A stretch of 29,996 nucleotides of DNA from Syntrophaceae bacterium UBA1163 (GCA_002311635.1 DBZJ01000159.1:22240-52235); one strand, 5' to 3'. Shown: positions 1 through 9,159, numbered from the stretch's first letter. Numbers and translations are program-made. The notes: generated by a model not told the origin, from the sequence alone.

Positions 1-1050
1 GGCCTGATTGGCTCGGAAGCCTCTCGCCATTTCCACGAACTAGGATGGGATGTCATCGGGATAGACAATGACATGCGGAGGATATTTTTCGGACCGGATG
101 CTTCTACAGCATGGATGCGCAAAAGGTTACAACGCGAACTTGTCCATTACAGACATTATGATCTGGACATCCGCGACAAGGAAGCCGTAAACAATATTGT
201 CAAACAAGCTTCGTCAGACTTAGAGCTTGTGGTCCACACGGCTGCTCAGCCATCCCACGATTGGGCAGCACGAGATCCCATGACCGATTTTGGAGTAAAT
301 GCTCAGGGTACCCTTGTACTCTTAGAGGCTGTGCGCAAATTTGCGCCGGGTGCAACTTTTATTTTTACTTCGACAAATAAAGTCTACGGAGACACACCAA
401 ATCGACTACCGCTTATAGAATTGGACAAACGTTATGAATTGCCCTCGGATCACCCATGGTTTAATGGTATTCCGGAATCCATGTCAATTGACCAGAGTAC
501 CCATAGCTTGTTCGGTGTATCCAAGACGGCAGCAGATCTCCTTGTTCAGGAATACGGCCGGTACTTCGGCCTATCAACGGTTACGTTCAGGGGAGGTTGT
601 CTGACGGGTCCAAACCACTCAGGCGCAGAACTTCACGGTTTTCTCGCATACTTAATAAAGTGCACAGCCACCGGACGGCCTTATACCGTCTATGGATATA
701 AAGGGAAGCAGGTTCGAGATAATATTCACAGCGCTGATCTTATCAAGGCCTTCGAGCGCGTTGCAAAGCAGGCCCCCCGGCCGGGCAGCGTCTACAACAT
801 CGGAGGGGGGAGACGGGTGAACTGCTCAATGCTCGAGGCGATACAAATCTGTGAGAAGATTACCGGCAAAAAGTTACAATGGACTTATTCTGACGATAAC
901 AGGGTTGGTGATCACATGTGGTGGATTAGTGACATCTCTACCTTCCAATCAGATTACCCTGAATGGTCACTTCGTTACAACCTGGAAACGATATTGCGAG
1001 AGATATTTGAACTTAATAGAGACCTTTGGCAAAAGCACATTTCTTGGTAA
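1..1050 (+). CDS. NAD-dependent sugar epimerase/dehydratase (CDP-paratose 2-epimerase-like), 5' truncated by window
   Basis: Extended short-chain dehydrogenase, probably acting on a nucleotide sugar for polysaccharide synthesis. The frame is open to base 1, so the gene starts upstream. The first residues, [11 protein letters not shown], are the second half of the GxxGxxG NAD-binding turn, followed by the beta2 acidic end VIGIDND. Later come [10 protein letters not shown] (the catalytic Ser/Thr region) and SLFGVSK, where the Tyr of the usual YxxxK is Phe. The stretch [12 protein letters not shown] and the C-terminal substrate-binding half match the CDP-paratose/tyvelose epimerase-like subfamily as I remember it. 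About 349 residues are visible, near full length. Neighbouring glycosyltransferases support a role in glycan precursor supply. The exact substrate cannot be read from the sequence. Confidence 0.85.
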   Translation, partial: GLIGSEASRHFHELGWDVIGIDNDMRRIFFGPDASTAWMRKRLQRELVHYRHYDLDIRDKEAVNNIVKQASSDLELVVHTAAQPSHDWAARDPMTDFGVNAQGTLVLLEAVRKFAPGATFIFTSTNKVYGDTPNRLPLIELDKRYELPSDHPWFNGIPESMSIDQSTHSLFGVSKTAADLLVQEYGRYFGLSTVTFRGGCLTGPNHSGAELHGFLAYLIKCTATGRPYTVYGYKGKQVRDNIHSADLIKAFERVAKQAPRPGSVYNIGGGRRVNCSMLEAIQICEKITGKKLQWTYSDDNRVGDHMWWISDISTFQSDYPEWSLRYNLETILREIFELNRDLWQKHISW

Positions 1051-1275
1051 GCAATCATCAGCCCGAGCACCTGCAGGTTAAAAAAAGCGTAAGGGTGTGA
1101 GAAGCATGGACATTACGTATGCCACTAATGTTGCCGTAAAAAAGATGTCAATAGGAAGACAATTTATTTGACAGTTTAGGTAGTTTGATGGATTAGATTA
1201 GAAAATGACTAGCCAGATCAGAGGGTTCGCACATTTGAGTTATCCATATCGAAGCACAGAAGAGGTTTAAAATAC

Positions 1276-2442
1276 ATGTCCCTTAGAAAAAATGGTTTGC
1301 GAATAATGCACATACAGCCAATGACGCTTGATCTCTTTGGTCATAAGGACCGCGACTTTGGAACGACTGTCCGTTATTTTCTTTCAAATCTCGCGGCTGC
1401 CCAAGCTCGGGCGGGGGATACCCCTACAATTCATCTTCTTACTTCATCACGATCTCATCGGCTAAATGCCAACGGAGTTGAGGTTTACTTCCATCGATGT
1501 TTACAACCTCCCGCTTCGGCAAGTTTTAGAATGCGCTTTGCACGTCAGTTCAGCTTGAGTATGCTCCGTTGTATCAGAAGTGATCAGGCGGACATAGTCC
1601 ATTTTCATGGAGTCCTTTCCTTTCAGGCAATGTTCGCAGCAGTTGTATGGCGGTCACTTCAACAAGGAATACCAGTAGTCGCACAAGAACAGGGAAAACG
1701 ACCGGTTCGCCTCTTGGAAGGCTGGGCTGAAAGATACGGACTTCGTCGTGCGCACGCGGTTCTATGTGCTAGTCCTGAGCGTGCTTTGGATCTCTTGACT
1801 CTTGGGGCACGGCCTGAAACTCAACACTTGGTGCCCAATGGGTTTGACCCTAAGATCTTCAAGGCAATAACGCGCGAGTGTCGAAGCGTAAAGGACCCGT
1901 TCAAAGTCCTCGTGGTGTCTCGGTTATCCGTAGAAAAAGACCCACTAACACTAGCGGATGGAGTTTGCGAATTAACACGCCGCCGAGGTCAAACTAATAT
2001 AACGGTAATCGGCGAGGGTTCATTAAAAGAAAAGTTTGAAAAACGATTGCAGAAGGGATCCACTGTAGCGAAGTTTGTTGACTTTGTATCTGCGTCAGAG
2101 CTTGCTAATTACTACCAGTCTGCTGACGTCTTGGTTCTCAGTTCTCTTTGTGAGGGCATGCCCCAGGTTGTACTAGAAGCCATGGCGTGTGGGTTACCTG
2201 TGGTTGCTACGAACATCTCGGGGACTAGGGATGCGTTAGGAGATGCGGGTATTCTAATCCCTGTTCGAGATCCGATTGCACTTGCAGATGCATTGGAATA
2301 CCTGGCTGATAATCCAGAAGGATGGCTGCAATATCGGGAGAAGGGTCTGCAACGTGTAAGTTCATTCACATGGGACACTGTTGCTAAACAGATTCAGCGT
2401 ATATATCACGGGATGGTTAAGAGCCCGATAACTCCCTCTTAG
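1276..2442 (+). CDS. Glycosyltransferase family 4 (GT-B fold)
   Basis: Probable retaining GT4 enzyme that adds a sugar from a nucleotide donor to a lipid-linked glycan at the inner face of the membrane. The N-terminal half (about 8-190) is the acceptor domain. The C-terminal donor domain contains KVLVVSRLSVEKDP, the GEG turn, and the EX7E signature with E293 and E301 inside CEGMPQVVLEAMACGLPVVAT. Length (388 aa) is normal. GAGG lies about 9 bases before the ATG. A 225-bp spacer without recognisable content separates it from the epimerase. Acceptor and sugar specificity are unknown. Confidence 0.85.
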   Translation: MSLRKNGLRIMHIQPMTLDLFGHKDRDFGTTVRYFLSNLAAAQARAGDTPTIHLLTSSRSHRLNANGVEVYFHRCLQPPASASFRMRFARQFSLSMLRCIRSDQADIVHFHGVLSFQAMFAAVVWRSLQQGIPVVAQEQGKRPVRLLEGWAERYGLRRAHAVLCASPERALDLLTLGARPETQHLVPNGFDPKIFKAITRECRSVKDPFKVLVVSRLSVEKDPLTLADGVCELTRRRGQTNITVIGEGSLKEKFEKRLQKGSTVAKFVDFVSASELANYYQSADVLVLSSLCEGMPQVVLEAMACGLPVVATNISGTRDALGDAGILIPVRDPIALADALEYLADNPEGWLQYREKGLQRVSSFTWDTVAKQIQRIYHGMVKSPITPS

Positions 2443-2544
2443 CGCTAACTAACTGATATGCGTTTATTGTCTCAAAAGTTCAAACAGGCTACATGGTTTA
2501 AGTACCAATGGCCATATATGGTGCGAAAGATTATAGATGTGGGT

Positions 2545-2549
2545 GGAGG
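2545..2549 (+). promoter_or_regulatory. Shine-Dalgarno GGAGG that points to a CTG start for the flippase gene
   Basis: GGAGG is followed by 8 bases and then CTG at 2558, which is in frame with the flippase. The first ATG/GTG-type start in the frame (GTG 2597) has no ribosome site upstream and would remove the conserved N-terminal segment before SRVLGLIRE. An in-frame TAA lies at 2552-2554, so 2558 is the most upstream sensible start. Confidence 0.55.
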
Positions 2550-2557
2550 ACTAACAT

Positions 2558-4126
2558 CTGAGTAGCAGGTATTTTATAAAAACTGCATCCTTCCTGGTGG
2601 TTATAACAATCATAAGCAGAGTTCTAGGACTGATTAGGGAGGCGGTAATTGCTGGTTATTTCGGTGCCGGAATTGAAACTGATGCCTTTTTTGTTGCATT
2701 CCGTATTCCTGATCTTCTATTTAATAGCCTTATATATTTCTTAGTAGCTACGTCATTCATTCCAATATTCTCAGAATATCTGGTCGCGAATGATAAAAGT
2801 AAAACTTGGGAATTATCTAGTAATTTTATTAATTCTATGTTGATGTTTCTATTTGCTTTCACAGTTCTGATCGAAATCTTCGCAACAGAAATAGTGTCTT
2901 TTCTCGCCCCTGGATTAGGTAACGAATCTTTGTCACTTGCAGTAAAGCTTACCAGGATAATGATTCCCATTGTTATTCTCGGAGGACTGACCGGTCTATG
3001 TAAGAGTGTACTCAATACTTTGCAACACTTTACCGTCCCTGCATTCATTCCAATTGTTTACAATCTTTTTATCATATCGGCGGTTCTCATACTGGCGAAA
3101 CGCTATGGTATTGTAGCACTGGCCATTGGTGTACTTTTGGCCGCTGTATTCCAATTTCTTTTTCAAATGCCTGTACTGATAAATAAAGGTATGAGGTATT
3201 GCTTTAAATTGCAGCTAAGGGATGAGGGATTGATAAGAATAGGAAGGTTACTCCATCCGGTAATCTTAGCTCTGATTGTGGGTCAAGTAGTGCCTTATTT
3301 TGAGATATATCTTGCATCTCAAATGTCCACCGGAGCGATCTCATATCTCAACTATGCCGGTAGAATTTTCTCAGTACCGGAGCAGATATATACAGTTGTG
3401 GTTTCCACCCTTATCTTTACGTCTCTGTCTGTAGATGTGGCTAATGGAAACAGGGGTAATGTGGTTCAAAAACTCTCGGGTGGGATAAGGCTGACACTCT
3501 TTGTCATTTTGCCTCTAAGTTTCTTGTTAACTGGGGTAGGTTCCTCAATTATTAAGCTCTTACTCGGCAGAGGAGCTTTTGAGGCTTCAGCCGTGGAGGG
3601 TACATCCAAGGCTTTTTGGGCTTATTCAGTGGGTCTTTCTGTTGTCTGTGTGAGAAGTTTGGTCTCATACGCCTTTTTTGCACTGAAAGACCCAAAGACA
3701 CTTTTGAAAGTTACAGCATTGATGGTACCAATAAACATCGGGCTGGATTTGATCTTGGTACGTTTCTTTTCATATGCGGGATTGGCACTGGGTGCATCTC
3801 TGACTGCATTACTACATATGAGCGCTCTGTTGATGTTCCTGCGAGGGCATGCAATCGCAATCGAAGGGCGCAGGATTATCAATTCGCTTGCAAAGATCCT
3901 GGTTAGCTCTGGGGCAATGATAGCTTTAATCCTGCCGCTCAAAAAGGCTTTACCCTTTTTCCCCTCTTTCTCTCCTTTTATTCAACAGGCTTCCTTCCTC
4001 TTCACAGTATTCGTTCTATCGTCAGTTATCTATTTAGCAATGGCCTATATTTTGAAGGTTGAAGAGGCCCGGTTGATCTGGAATATGGTTTTTAGGAAGG
4101 ACGGGTTAAGCGGAATCCAAGAATGA
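2558..4126 (+). CDS. MurJ/MviN-family lipid flippase, probably the Wzx-like exporter of this glycan locus
   Basis: Polytopic MOP-superfamily membrane protein of about 522 aa with roughly 13-14 hydrophobic segments. The N-terminus carries the MurJ signature SRVLGLIREAVIAGYFGAG, followed by AFFVAFRIPDLL. MurJ flips lipid II across the inner membrane. A copy inside a polysaccharide cluster between two glycosyltransferases more likely flips a lipid-linked oligosaccharide, though a true murJ role is not excluded. I start it at CTG 2558 (good Shine-Dalgarno, conserved N-terminus) rather than GTG 2597. The gene is AT-rich compared with the housekeeping half of the window. The next gene begins 6 bases after its stop, so they are probably co-transcribed. 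Confidence 0.85.
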   Translation: MSSRYFIKTASFLVVITIISRVLGLIREAVIAGYFGAGIETDAFFVAFRIPDLLFNSLIYFLVATSFIPIFSEYLVANDKSKTWELSSNFINSMLMFLFAFTVLIEIFATEIVSFLAPGLGNESLSLAVKLTRIMIPIVILGGLTGLCKSVLNTLQHFTVPAFIPIVYNLFIISAVLILAKRYGIVALAIGVLLAAVFQFLFQMPVLINKGMRYCFKLQLRDEGLIRIGRLLHPVILALIVGQVVPYFEIYLASQMSTGAISYLNYAGRIFSVPEQIYTVVVSTLIFTSLSVDVANGNRGNVVQKLSGGIRLTLFVILPLSFLLTGVGSSIIKLLLGRGAFEASAVEGTSKAFWAYSVGLSVVCVRSLVSYAFFALKDPKTLLKVTALMVPINIGLDLILVRFFSYAGLALGASLTALLHMSALLMFLRGHAIAIEGRRIINSLAKILVSSGAMIALILPLKKALPFFPSFSPFIQQASFLFTVFVLSSVIYLAMAYILKVEEARLIWNMVFRKDGLSGIQE

Positions 4127-4132
4127 ACTAAA

Positions 4133-5296
4133 ATGCGAATATTGATTATAACAACTCAATTACCTTACCCTCTTACAGAGGGGGCCAATATTAGGACATT
4201 TAATCTTATTAAGCAACTCTCGAAAAATCACGAAATTTACCTTGCAACTCTTATTAAATCCAAAAAAGAATTAGATTATGTTCAATCTTTACAACCCTAT
4301 TGCGCCAAAATCAAATTAGTAGAATCGACCAGGTCGCCGTTTAAAAGGCTTTGGCAGATCGGCATTTCCCCAATCGTTTTCAAACCATATCTGGTGAAAA
4401 TAAATGAATCGGATGAAATGGAAAAAGCCGTCAATGAATTAGCCCAAGAAGTTGACGTAGTTCAAGCAGAGTTTCCCTACGCAGGTCAATATATTGAAAA
4501 ACTAAAATTGAAGAAAATATTGGATGAACATAACGTTGAAAGCGATATCTTAAAGAATCAGTATAGGTATGAGCAGAGCCTAATAAGAAAAGCGTTTTCT
4601 TTTCTCCAGTACAGAAAGATGTTGAAATTTGAGAAAACTTTATGCATGAAGATGGATATCATTTTAGCCACATCTGAGGAGGATAAGAAAATTCTGGAAA
4701 CATTCAATAAAAACGTATTCGTTGTTCCAAATGGGACTGATGTTTTGCAAGATTACATTGAAGACAAGGGAAATAAGATAATTACTTATATAGGTCTCAT
4801 GAGCTACAGGGCTAATGTAGACGCTATGCTCTTTTTTTCGCAAGATATATGGCCATTGATCAAGAATGAGGAGCCCGCAGCCAAGCTATTAATCGTTGGT
4901 AAAAACCCAACAGAGGAAATAAAGGCATTAGCCAAAGGAGATGTCTTTGTAACCGGAGAGGTAGAAAATGTTATGCAGTACCTTCGTGATACCTCCGTTT
5001 TTATTGCCCCAATTCGGATAGGCAGTGGAACCCGTATTAAAATATTGGAGGCGATGGCTTGCGGAAAACCGGTTGTATCGACAAGGTTAGGGTGCGCGGG
5101 CCTTGAAGTTCAAGATGGGAATGACATATTTATAAGCGACGGTCCCAAACAATTTGCCCAAAGAGTCCTCGATCTAATGGGAAATAAAGAGGAACGCATT
5201 CGGATTGGCCAGAATGCACTAAATCTTGTTAAGGACAGATATACATGGGATCAAATCGGTAACAAGTTAGAGAAGGTTTATCAAAATGCGATTTAG
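4133..5296 (+). CDS. Glycosyltransferase family 4 (Stp1-like/EPS type)
   Basis: GT-B fold transferase of 387 aa. The N-terminus MRILIITTQLPYPLTEGANIR has the glycine-rich loop typical of exopolysaccharide-linked GT4 enzymes. The C-terminal donor domain has ITYIGLMSYRANVDAM, LLIVGKNPT and GSGTRIKILEAMACGKPVV, with E306 as the conserved glutamate. The gene follows the flippase by 6 bases and overlaps the following GT2 gene by 11 bases, which suggests translational coupling. Base composition is AT-rich like both neighbours. It resembles sugar transferases of exosortase-type EPS loci, but no exosortase or PEP-CTERM gene is visible here. Confidence 0.85.
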   Translation: MRILIITTQLPYPLTEGANIRTFNLIKQLSKNHEIYLATLIKSKKELDYVQSLQPYCAKIKLVESTRSPFKRLWQIGISPIVFKPYLVKINESDEMEKAVNELAQEVDVVQAEFPYAGQYIEKLKLKKILDEHNVESDILKNQYRYEQSLIRKAFSFLQYRKMLKFEKTLCMKMDIILATSEEDKKILETFNKNVFVVPNGTDVLQDYIEDKGNKIITYIGLMSYRANVDAMLFFSQDIWPLIKNEEPAAKLLIVGKNPTEEIKALAKGDVFVTGEVENVMQYLRDTSVFIAPIRIGSGTRIKILEAMACGKPVVSTRLGCAGLEVQDGNDIFISDGPKQFAQRVLDLMGNKEERIRIGQNALNLVKDRYTWDQIGNKLEKVYQNAI

Positions 5297-6230
5297 CCTG
5301 ATAACCACGGTAAAAAACGAGCAAGAAACAATAAATGATTTCTTAGAATCCCTATCTGCTCAATCAAAAACACCGGACGAGATCGTAATTGTGGATGGTA
5401 TGTCTTCAGACCAGACTCTTCAAAAAATAAAATCATTTAAAAAGCTGAATATCAAAATTATTGAGGAAAATTCGAATATCGCCAAAGGAAGGAACATCGC
5501 CATTCGCAATACAGCCAATGATTTTATTGTCGTTACAGATGTAGGCTGCACTTTGAAAGTAGATTGGTTTGAAAAAATAACCAGCTTTGGGAGAGAAAAC
5601 GATGTCGTCGTTGGCAACTACAAGCCCATTATTCAGTCTATATTTGACGCCTGTCAATACAGTATTATGGGTTTATTTAAATCTAACAAAAAAGATGAAG
5701 ATTTTGTTATATCCAGCAGGTCCTTAGCCTTCAGAAAAAGGGTTTGGGAAGAATTAGGGGGATACCCAGAATGGTTAAATTACTCAGAGGACATGTATTT
5801 TCATAATCAGATAAAAAGAGCGAATTATCGTGTAAAATATGCGAAAGAAGCATTCGTGGAATGGAGACAGAGAAAAACTTTGAAACAGATCTTTAAGCAA
5901 TTCTTTCTTTATATGGAAGGCGATGGAATGGCTAAGATGCACACAACGAGGCACTTAATTAGATTTCTAACCTACTTTACAGCGGTGCTACTCGTTATCT
6001 TGGGTTTGGGAAATCCGCTTTACTTACTGCTGATCGTAGGCGGATTTTTGCTGTATTTGTCAGTCCCTTATTCGAATTTTATTAGGTTGAAAAGATATAG
6101 CCTATTCACTAGTGCACTTTTTATCATACCTTTCTTGTTAATCTACTCAGATGTTGCGAAAATGGCAGGGTATGTAAGCGGAATTCTCAAGGGTGCAAAA
6201 GAACGAAATTTACTTGATACTTCCGATTAA
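5286..6230 (+). CDS. Membrane-associated glycosyltransferase family 2 (GT-A fold)
   Basis: Inverting GT-A transferase. The sequence begins SLITTVKNEQETINDFLESL, with D37 in IVDGMSSD and D85 in VVTDVGC standing in for the DXD region. The acceptor-side acidic motif SEDMYF has E168 and D169. Two or three hydrophobic segments near the C-terminus (about 229-295) probably anchor it to the inner membrane. Length (314 aa) is normal. It overlaps the preceding GT4 gene by 11 bases and is the last gene of the plus-strand block, facing the hydrolase gene convergently. No clear hairpin terminator is seen in the 41-bp gap. Confidence 0.85.
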   Translation: MRFSLITTVKNEQETINDFLESLSAQSKTPDEIVIVDGMSSDQTLQKIKSFKKLNIKIIEENSNIAKGRNIAIRNTANDFIVVTDVGCTLKVDWFEKITSFGRENDVVVGNYKPIIQSIFDACQYSIMGLFKSNKKDEDFVISSRSLAFRKRVWEELGGYPEWLNYSEDMYFHNQIKRANYRVKYAKEAFVEWRQRKTLKQIFKQFFLYMEGDGMAKMHTTRHLIRFLTYFTAVLLVILGLGNPLYLLLIVGGFLLYLSVPYSNFIRLKRYSLFTSALFIIPFLLIYSDVAKMAGYVSGILKGAKERNLLDTSD

Positions 6231-6271
6231 TTTCTACGCCTTTCCGCTCATCCACAAAAGTTACAGATGAT

Positions 6272-7339
6272 TTAGTTTCGAATAATAGTAAGATTATTTG
6301 GGGGACTGGGGCTGCTTTGCGCCGGATTAAATTGACTAAAAACAGATGCAGCGAGCTTGGGTTGGAAATTAGAGGTAAAGAGTCCCTGATAATACGTAGG
6401 CGGTCTATCGTAATCGATGAAATATGTAGCAACCAACACATAAGTATATATGTTCTTTATCATTCCTAACGATGTATTTAACCAATCAGCCTGGGTCTTT
6501 TGAGTAACTATGTTGGTTGCCCAACCCCATTCGGTCACCCATATTGGTTTACTCGATTGTCCGTAATCGATCATAGCCTGATTGATCAGTGCTATATCAT
6601 CGAAATTATTTTGATTCGGCTGGTGGTTGTCGGGTGCTGTACTTGAATAAGGATGAATGGCGACGATATCAGGGAGGATTCCCTTTTGATATAGTAAAGT
6701 AAGGAATTGTTTGCCATTATAATCATCTGTGCCAGAGTAGGAAAGGCCCGCCAACCCGCCGAGGGCAATCTCCGCAGTAGGATCAATAGATTTTATTGTA
6801 GATTGGACCGCCTGAAACCACCTAATATATTGATCAATATTTGGTTTTGGTTTCCAAAAATAATGTTCATTTTCTTCATTCCATAGTTCCCATTTCTTGA
6901 CCTTTCCCTTGTAACGGCTGACTGCAGTCGACACAAAGGATGCGTAATTGTTGAGCCAATCCTGGAATTTATTTTCATCTGTTGGCACGTAAAGGTAATA
7001 ATGACTGGTTGTCGTAGGTACTCCATTAGCCCAGGTAGGTGACCCATAAATACAAAAAAGAGGTTCGATTCCAGCAGACAAAAGTTCATTTACTACGGAA
7101 TCCGTTAAACTCCAATCAAGATTACCTTTGGTAAGTTCAATTTTGTGCCAAAGAAAGCTGTTTCTTGAAACCTTAGCATTAATTGACTTAGCCTTAGAAA
7201 TCGCTGTGGTTCTTCTCCCGGCATCACCGTCGTATGTTAAATCCATATGAAGTCCTAAATCTAAGGCGGTGGCATTTAAAGGTGATATGATAGCAAGAAT
7301 AAAAAATAATACGACGATGATAATGTTTTTATTAATCAT
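6272..7339 (-). CDS. Secreted glycoside hydrolase, PslG/GH39-like (clan A)
   Basis: Probable endo-acting polysaccharide hydrolase. Residues 1-25 form a signal peptide (hydrophobic core 6-20, Ala-rich end), so it acts in the periplasm or outside. A TIM-barrel clan A pattern follows: acid/base E155 in WELWNEEN, then IHPYS at 229-233, and nucleophile E270 in WVTEWGW. Total length is 355 aa, ending in a short proline-rich tail. PslG of Pseudomonas is a GH39-type enzyme encoded in a polysaccharide locus, and this gene sits in the same kind of context. It overlaps the preceding minus-strand gene by 4 bases (ATGA), so it is probably translationally coupled. Family assignment between GH39 and a related cellulase-like group is uncertain. 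Confidence 0.75.
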   Translation of the reverse strand: MINKNIIIVVLFFILAIISPLNATALDLGLHMDLTYDGDAGRRTTAISKAKSINAKVSRNSFLWHKIELTKGNLDWSLTDSVVNELLSAGIEPLFCIYGSPTWANGVPTTTSHYYLYVPTDENKFQDWLNNYASFVSTAVSRYKGKVKKWELWNEENEHYFWKPKPNIDQYIRWFQAVQSTIKSIDPTAEIALGGLAGLSYSGTDDYNGKQFLTLLYQKGILPDIVAIHPYSSTAPDNHQPNQNNFDDIALINQAMIDYGQSSKPIWVTEWGWATNIVTQKTQADWLNTSLGMIKNIYTYVLVATYFIDYDRPPTYYQGLFTSNFQPKLAASVFSQFNPAQSSPSPPNNLTIIRN

Positions 7340-7659
7340 TTTACCTCATATGTTATTCTATTGTTGTAATCCTGAATAAAAAAGTGCCTTTGAAGACAGC
7401 CGGATGAAGGTGGAATAAGTTGTCCTCTCCAAATTTGGCCTCTCTTAAACAAAATCTGGTCTCCTGGGTTAAATCTTGAAGCACTGACTTTAGAGATGGT
7501 TTTCCAGGGGGTTGATTCGGAGGTGCCATTGTTTGAGTCATTGCCGTTTGTGGCGTCTACGTAATATGTTGCGGCCCAGCCTACGGAGTGCAGATAGAAA
7601 GAAACAAGAACAGCTACAGTCAAAGCTCCAGCCTCGGACATGAGTTTATTTCTGTTCAT
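7336..7659 (-). CDS. Truncated secreted right-handed beta-helix (pectate-lyase-like/DUF1565) protein stump
   Basis: A signal peptide (about 1-29, ending SVGWA) is followed by the characteristic entry of extracellular beta-helix proteins: ATYYVDATNGNDSNNGTSES, TPWKTISKV, FNPGDQILFKRGQIWRGQL, PPSSG. Related proteins then continue for hundreds of residues of helix. Here the frame ends after about 22 more residues that do not resemble a helix. The stop overlaps the ATG of the PslG-like gene. An internal deletion that joined the beginning of a beta-helix gene to a spot just before the hydrolase is the simplest explanation. I start at ATG 7659, because an upstream in-frame TTG (7683) overlaps the only GGTGGAG ribosome-like sequence. 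Confidence 0.6.
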   Translation of the reverse strand: MNRNKLMSEAGALTVAVLVSFYLHSVGWAATYYVDATNGNDSNNGTSESTPWKTISKVSASRFNPGDQILFKRGQIWRGQLIPPSSGCLQRHFFIQDYNNRITYEVK

Positions 7660-7683
7660 GGTTCTTGAATTGCTCCACCCCAA

Positions 7684-8129
7684 CCTTACTGAATTGGATG
7701 GATCATATTATGAAACAATTAGCATCTGAATTCAATGGAGTCGTATCGACAAACACTGGGGGGAAATGGATTGCTTCATTTAATAGTCGCGAATCTTATG
7801 CCAAGAATAATAAAATTGACTACAATTGATTGAGAATATCGTGTAGAATCAATTATGGAATATTTTGGAATACTTAAGATAAAAGTTTCACGCATCCAGC
7901 CTTGTTTACCACTGAAAGGCGGGGAGGGCAGCCCGTTGCTTTTTGACATTTTGTAATCTTAGTCCCCTGGGCTGATCGCAAATGTTTCATAGCTCATCGC
8001 TGATAGGTAATTAAAAGAAATCGGATCCAAAGGCATGGTCAATCTTGGATTGAGCTGATTCTCCTATGAACTAAGAGCTATCTTACTTTGAACTAAAGTG
8101 CCGCTTTTGGGCCATGAGCTGTCTTCGCT
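7684..8129. other. Intergenic region between divergent genes, with a dispersed repeat and a short inverted repeat
   Basis: The 446 bp hold no convincing gene. Positions 7824-7831 and 7847-7854 form an 8-bp inverted repeat (AATTGATT/AATCAATT, 15-base spacer) of unknown role, possibly an operator. A dispersed repeat occupies 7937-8012 (separate entry). Promoters for the divergent genes must lie here, but none is clear enough to call. Confidence 0.4.
7937..8012. repeat. Dispersed intergenic repeat, copy A (three heptads at its end)
   Basis: Shares TTGTAATCTTAGTC and GATCGCAAATGTTTCATAG with copy B at 11188-11284. It ends in a 7-bp-periodic tail (7991-8011) of three heptads related to AGCTGAT. 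Copy B carries six heptads at the same place. A partial third copy of the left end is at 12212-12250. Confidence 0.7.
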
Positions 8130-9008
8130 ATGGATCAAACCTTAAGTAGAGAAAAACAAATAAACAAAATATATTCACAAATTGCCGGCGTGCCCGATCC
8201 TGAAACGGGGATTACGCAACCTGGCGACCTTGTCTTTTTGATTACTCAGTACCCTTATAAAACATTAAAGGGTGAAACGAAGGGTAAGGGTTGGAGAGAG
8301 GCCATTAGGTTACGGCTAAGGGCGCGCTGGAGAGCATACCTTGGATTTGACAGTGATGATTGGGACGATTGGCATGTAGCTATCTATTTCGAGGGGAGAA
8401 AGAGAAAAGGTCACACAAGAATCAATCCATATATTATTCATGCGACTCAGGAAAAAGGGGTCCAGATCAACCAAATATCACCTGGGGATTTTACAAACGA
8501 AAGCCCCGAAGTAAGAACCAGGATGGAAATATGTCAATTCGAGGGCATTACAGGGAAGCAAAGAAAAGAAATCGTCGATTTTTCACTCTCAAAGTTAGGT
8601 TTAGAATTTGATTTTTCAGTTGGAAAGCATGCCCGAACGACCTACGCTTTCGGTCTTCCAAATCTTCTTCACAATCAAAATCGGTATGCTTGCCAACAGC
8701 TCGCAATAGACGCTTATGCTGCCGCCGGAGTTTATTTCCCACACCCCTATCAATCATTTCCTATATTTAATATCGGGAGGCTTTTAGGCCATCCGTTGGG
8801 CCACCCTAAAGATCGGGTTGATCCAAGGTATCCGTATCTTTATGACCATCACATATACAGAGATCCCCGGTTCAAGGTTAAAGCCATTTTGTATGAGGAC
8901 CCAATTAGTGGCGAGAGGATTTTGAAGACTGAGAATCTTGAAAAGTACTCATGGAACCCGGAATGGAAGGAAAAATATTTGTCTGGAATGAATTTAGATA
9001 AGAGCTAA
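8130..9008 (+). CDS. Permuted NlpC/P60-like (YiiX/YaeF-type) cysteine hydrolase, function unknown
   Basis: The order of motifs is that of circularly permuted papain-like NlpC/P60 proteins. PGDLVFLI (31-38) is followed by the His strand WHVAIYF (H82), then YIIHAT with H104 and an EKGVQI strand. The presumed nucleophile C188 comes late, in YACQQLAIDAYAAAG. Known members of this superfamily include amidases, peptidases and acyltransferases acting on peptidoglycan or lipids. No signal peptide or membrane segment is seen, so a cytoplasmic role is possible. The gene stands alone between a glycan hydrolase block and manC. No strong ribosome site precedes the ATG. The superfamily call is fairly secure, the substrate is not. 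Confidence 0.6.
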   Translation: MDQTLSREKQINKIYSQIAGVPDPETGITQPGDLVFLITQYPYKTLKGETKGKGWREAIRLRLRARWRAYLGFDSDDWDDWHVAIYFEGRKRKGHTRINPYIIHATQEKGVQINQISPGDFTNESPEVRTRMEICQFEGITGKQRKEIVDFSLSKLGLEFDFSVGKHARTTYAFGLPNLLHNQNRYACQQLAIDAYAAAGVYFPHPYQSFPIFNIGRLLGHPLGHPKDRVDPRYPYLYDHHIYRDPRFKVKAILYEDPISGERILKTENLEKYSWNPEWKEKYLSGMNLDKS

Positions 9009-9159
9009 GACAGGGTGCGCGCCATCATAGAAGTAGAACGGGACGTCCTATATCTCCCCTTTTAAGAGAAAAATGCGACTTTAAAGATAATGGGTAGATA
9101 GAGGCCAGACCTTAAAACCCCGCAGAGACCGCAAAATATCCGCATAGAGCGCAAATTGA
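9009..9159. other. Spacer with imperfect CGCAGAG-type repeats
   Basis: Around 9119-9155 short words of the type CCGCAGA, CCGCA and CGCATAG recur. Similar degenerate words often accompany GxxExxY-family genes in other genomes (from memory). No gene or terminator is recognised. Confidence 0.3.

Noticed and set aside
2458..2565. 35-codon frame ending in RKIIDVGGGLTSE, resembling the start of a methyltransferase motif I
   Set aside because: Too short, overlaps the ribosome site and start of the flippase gene, and has no ribosome site of its own.
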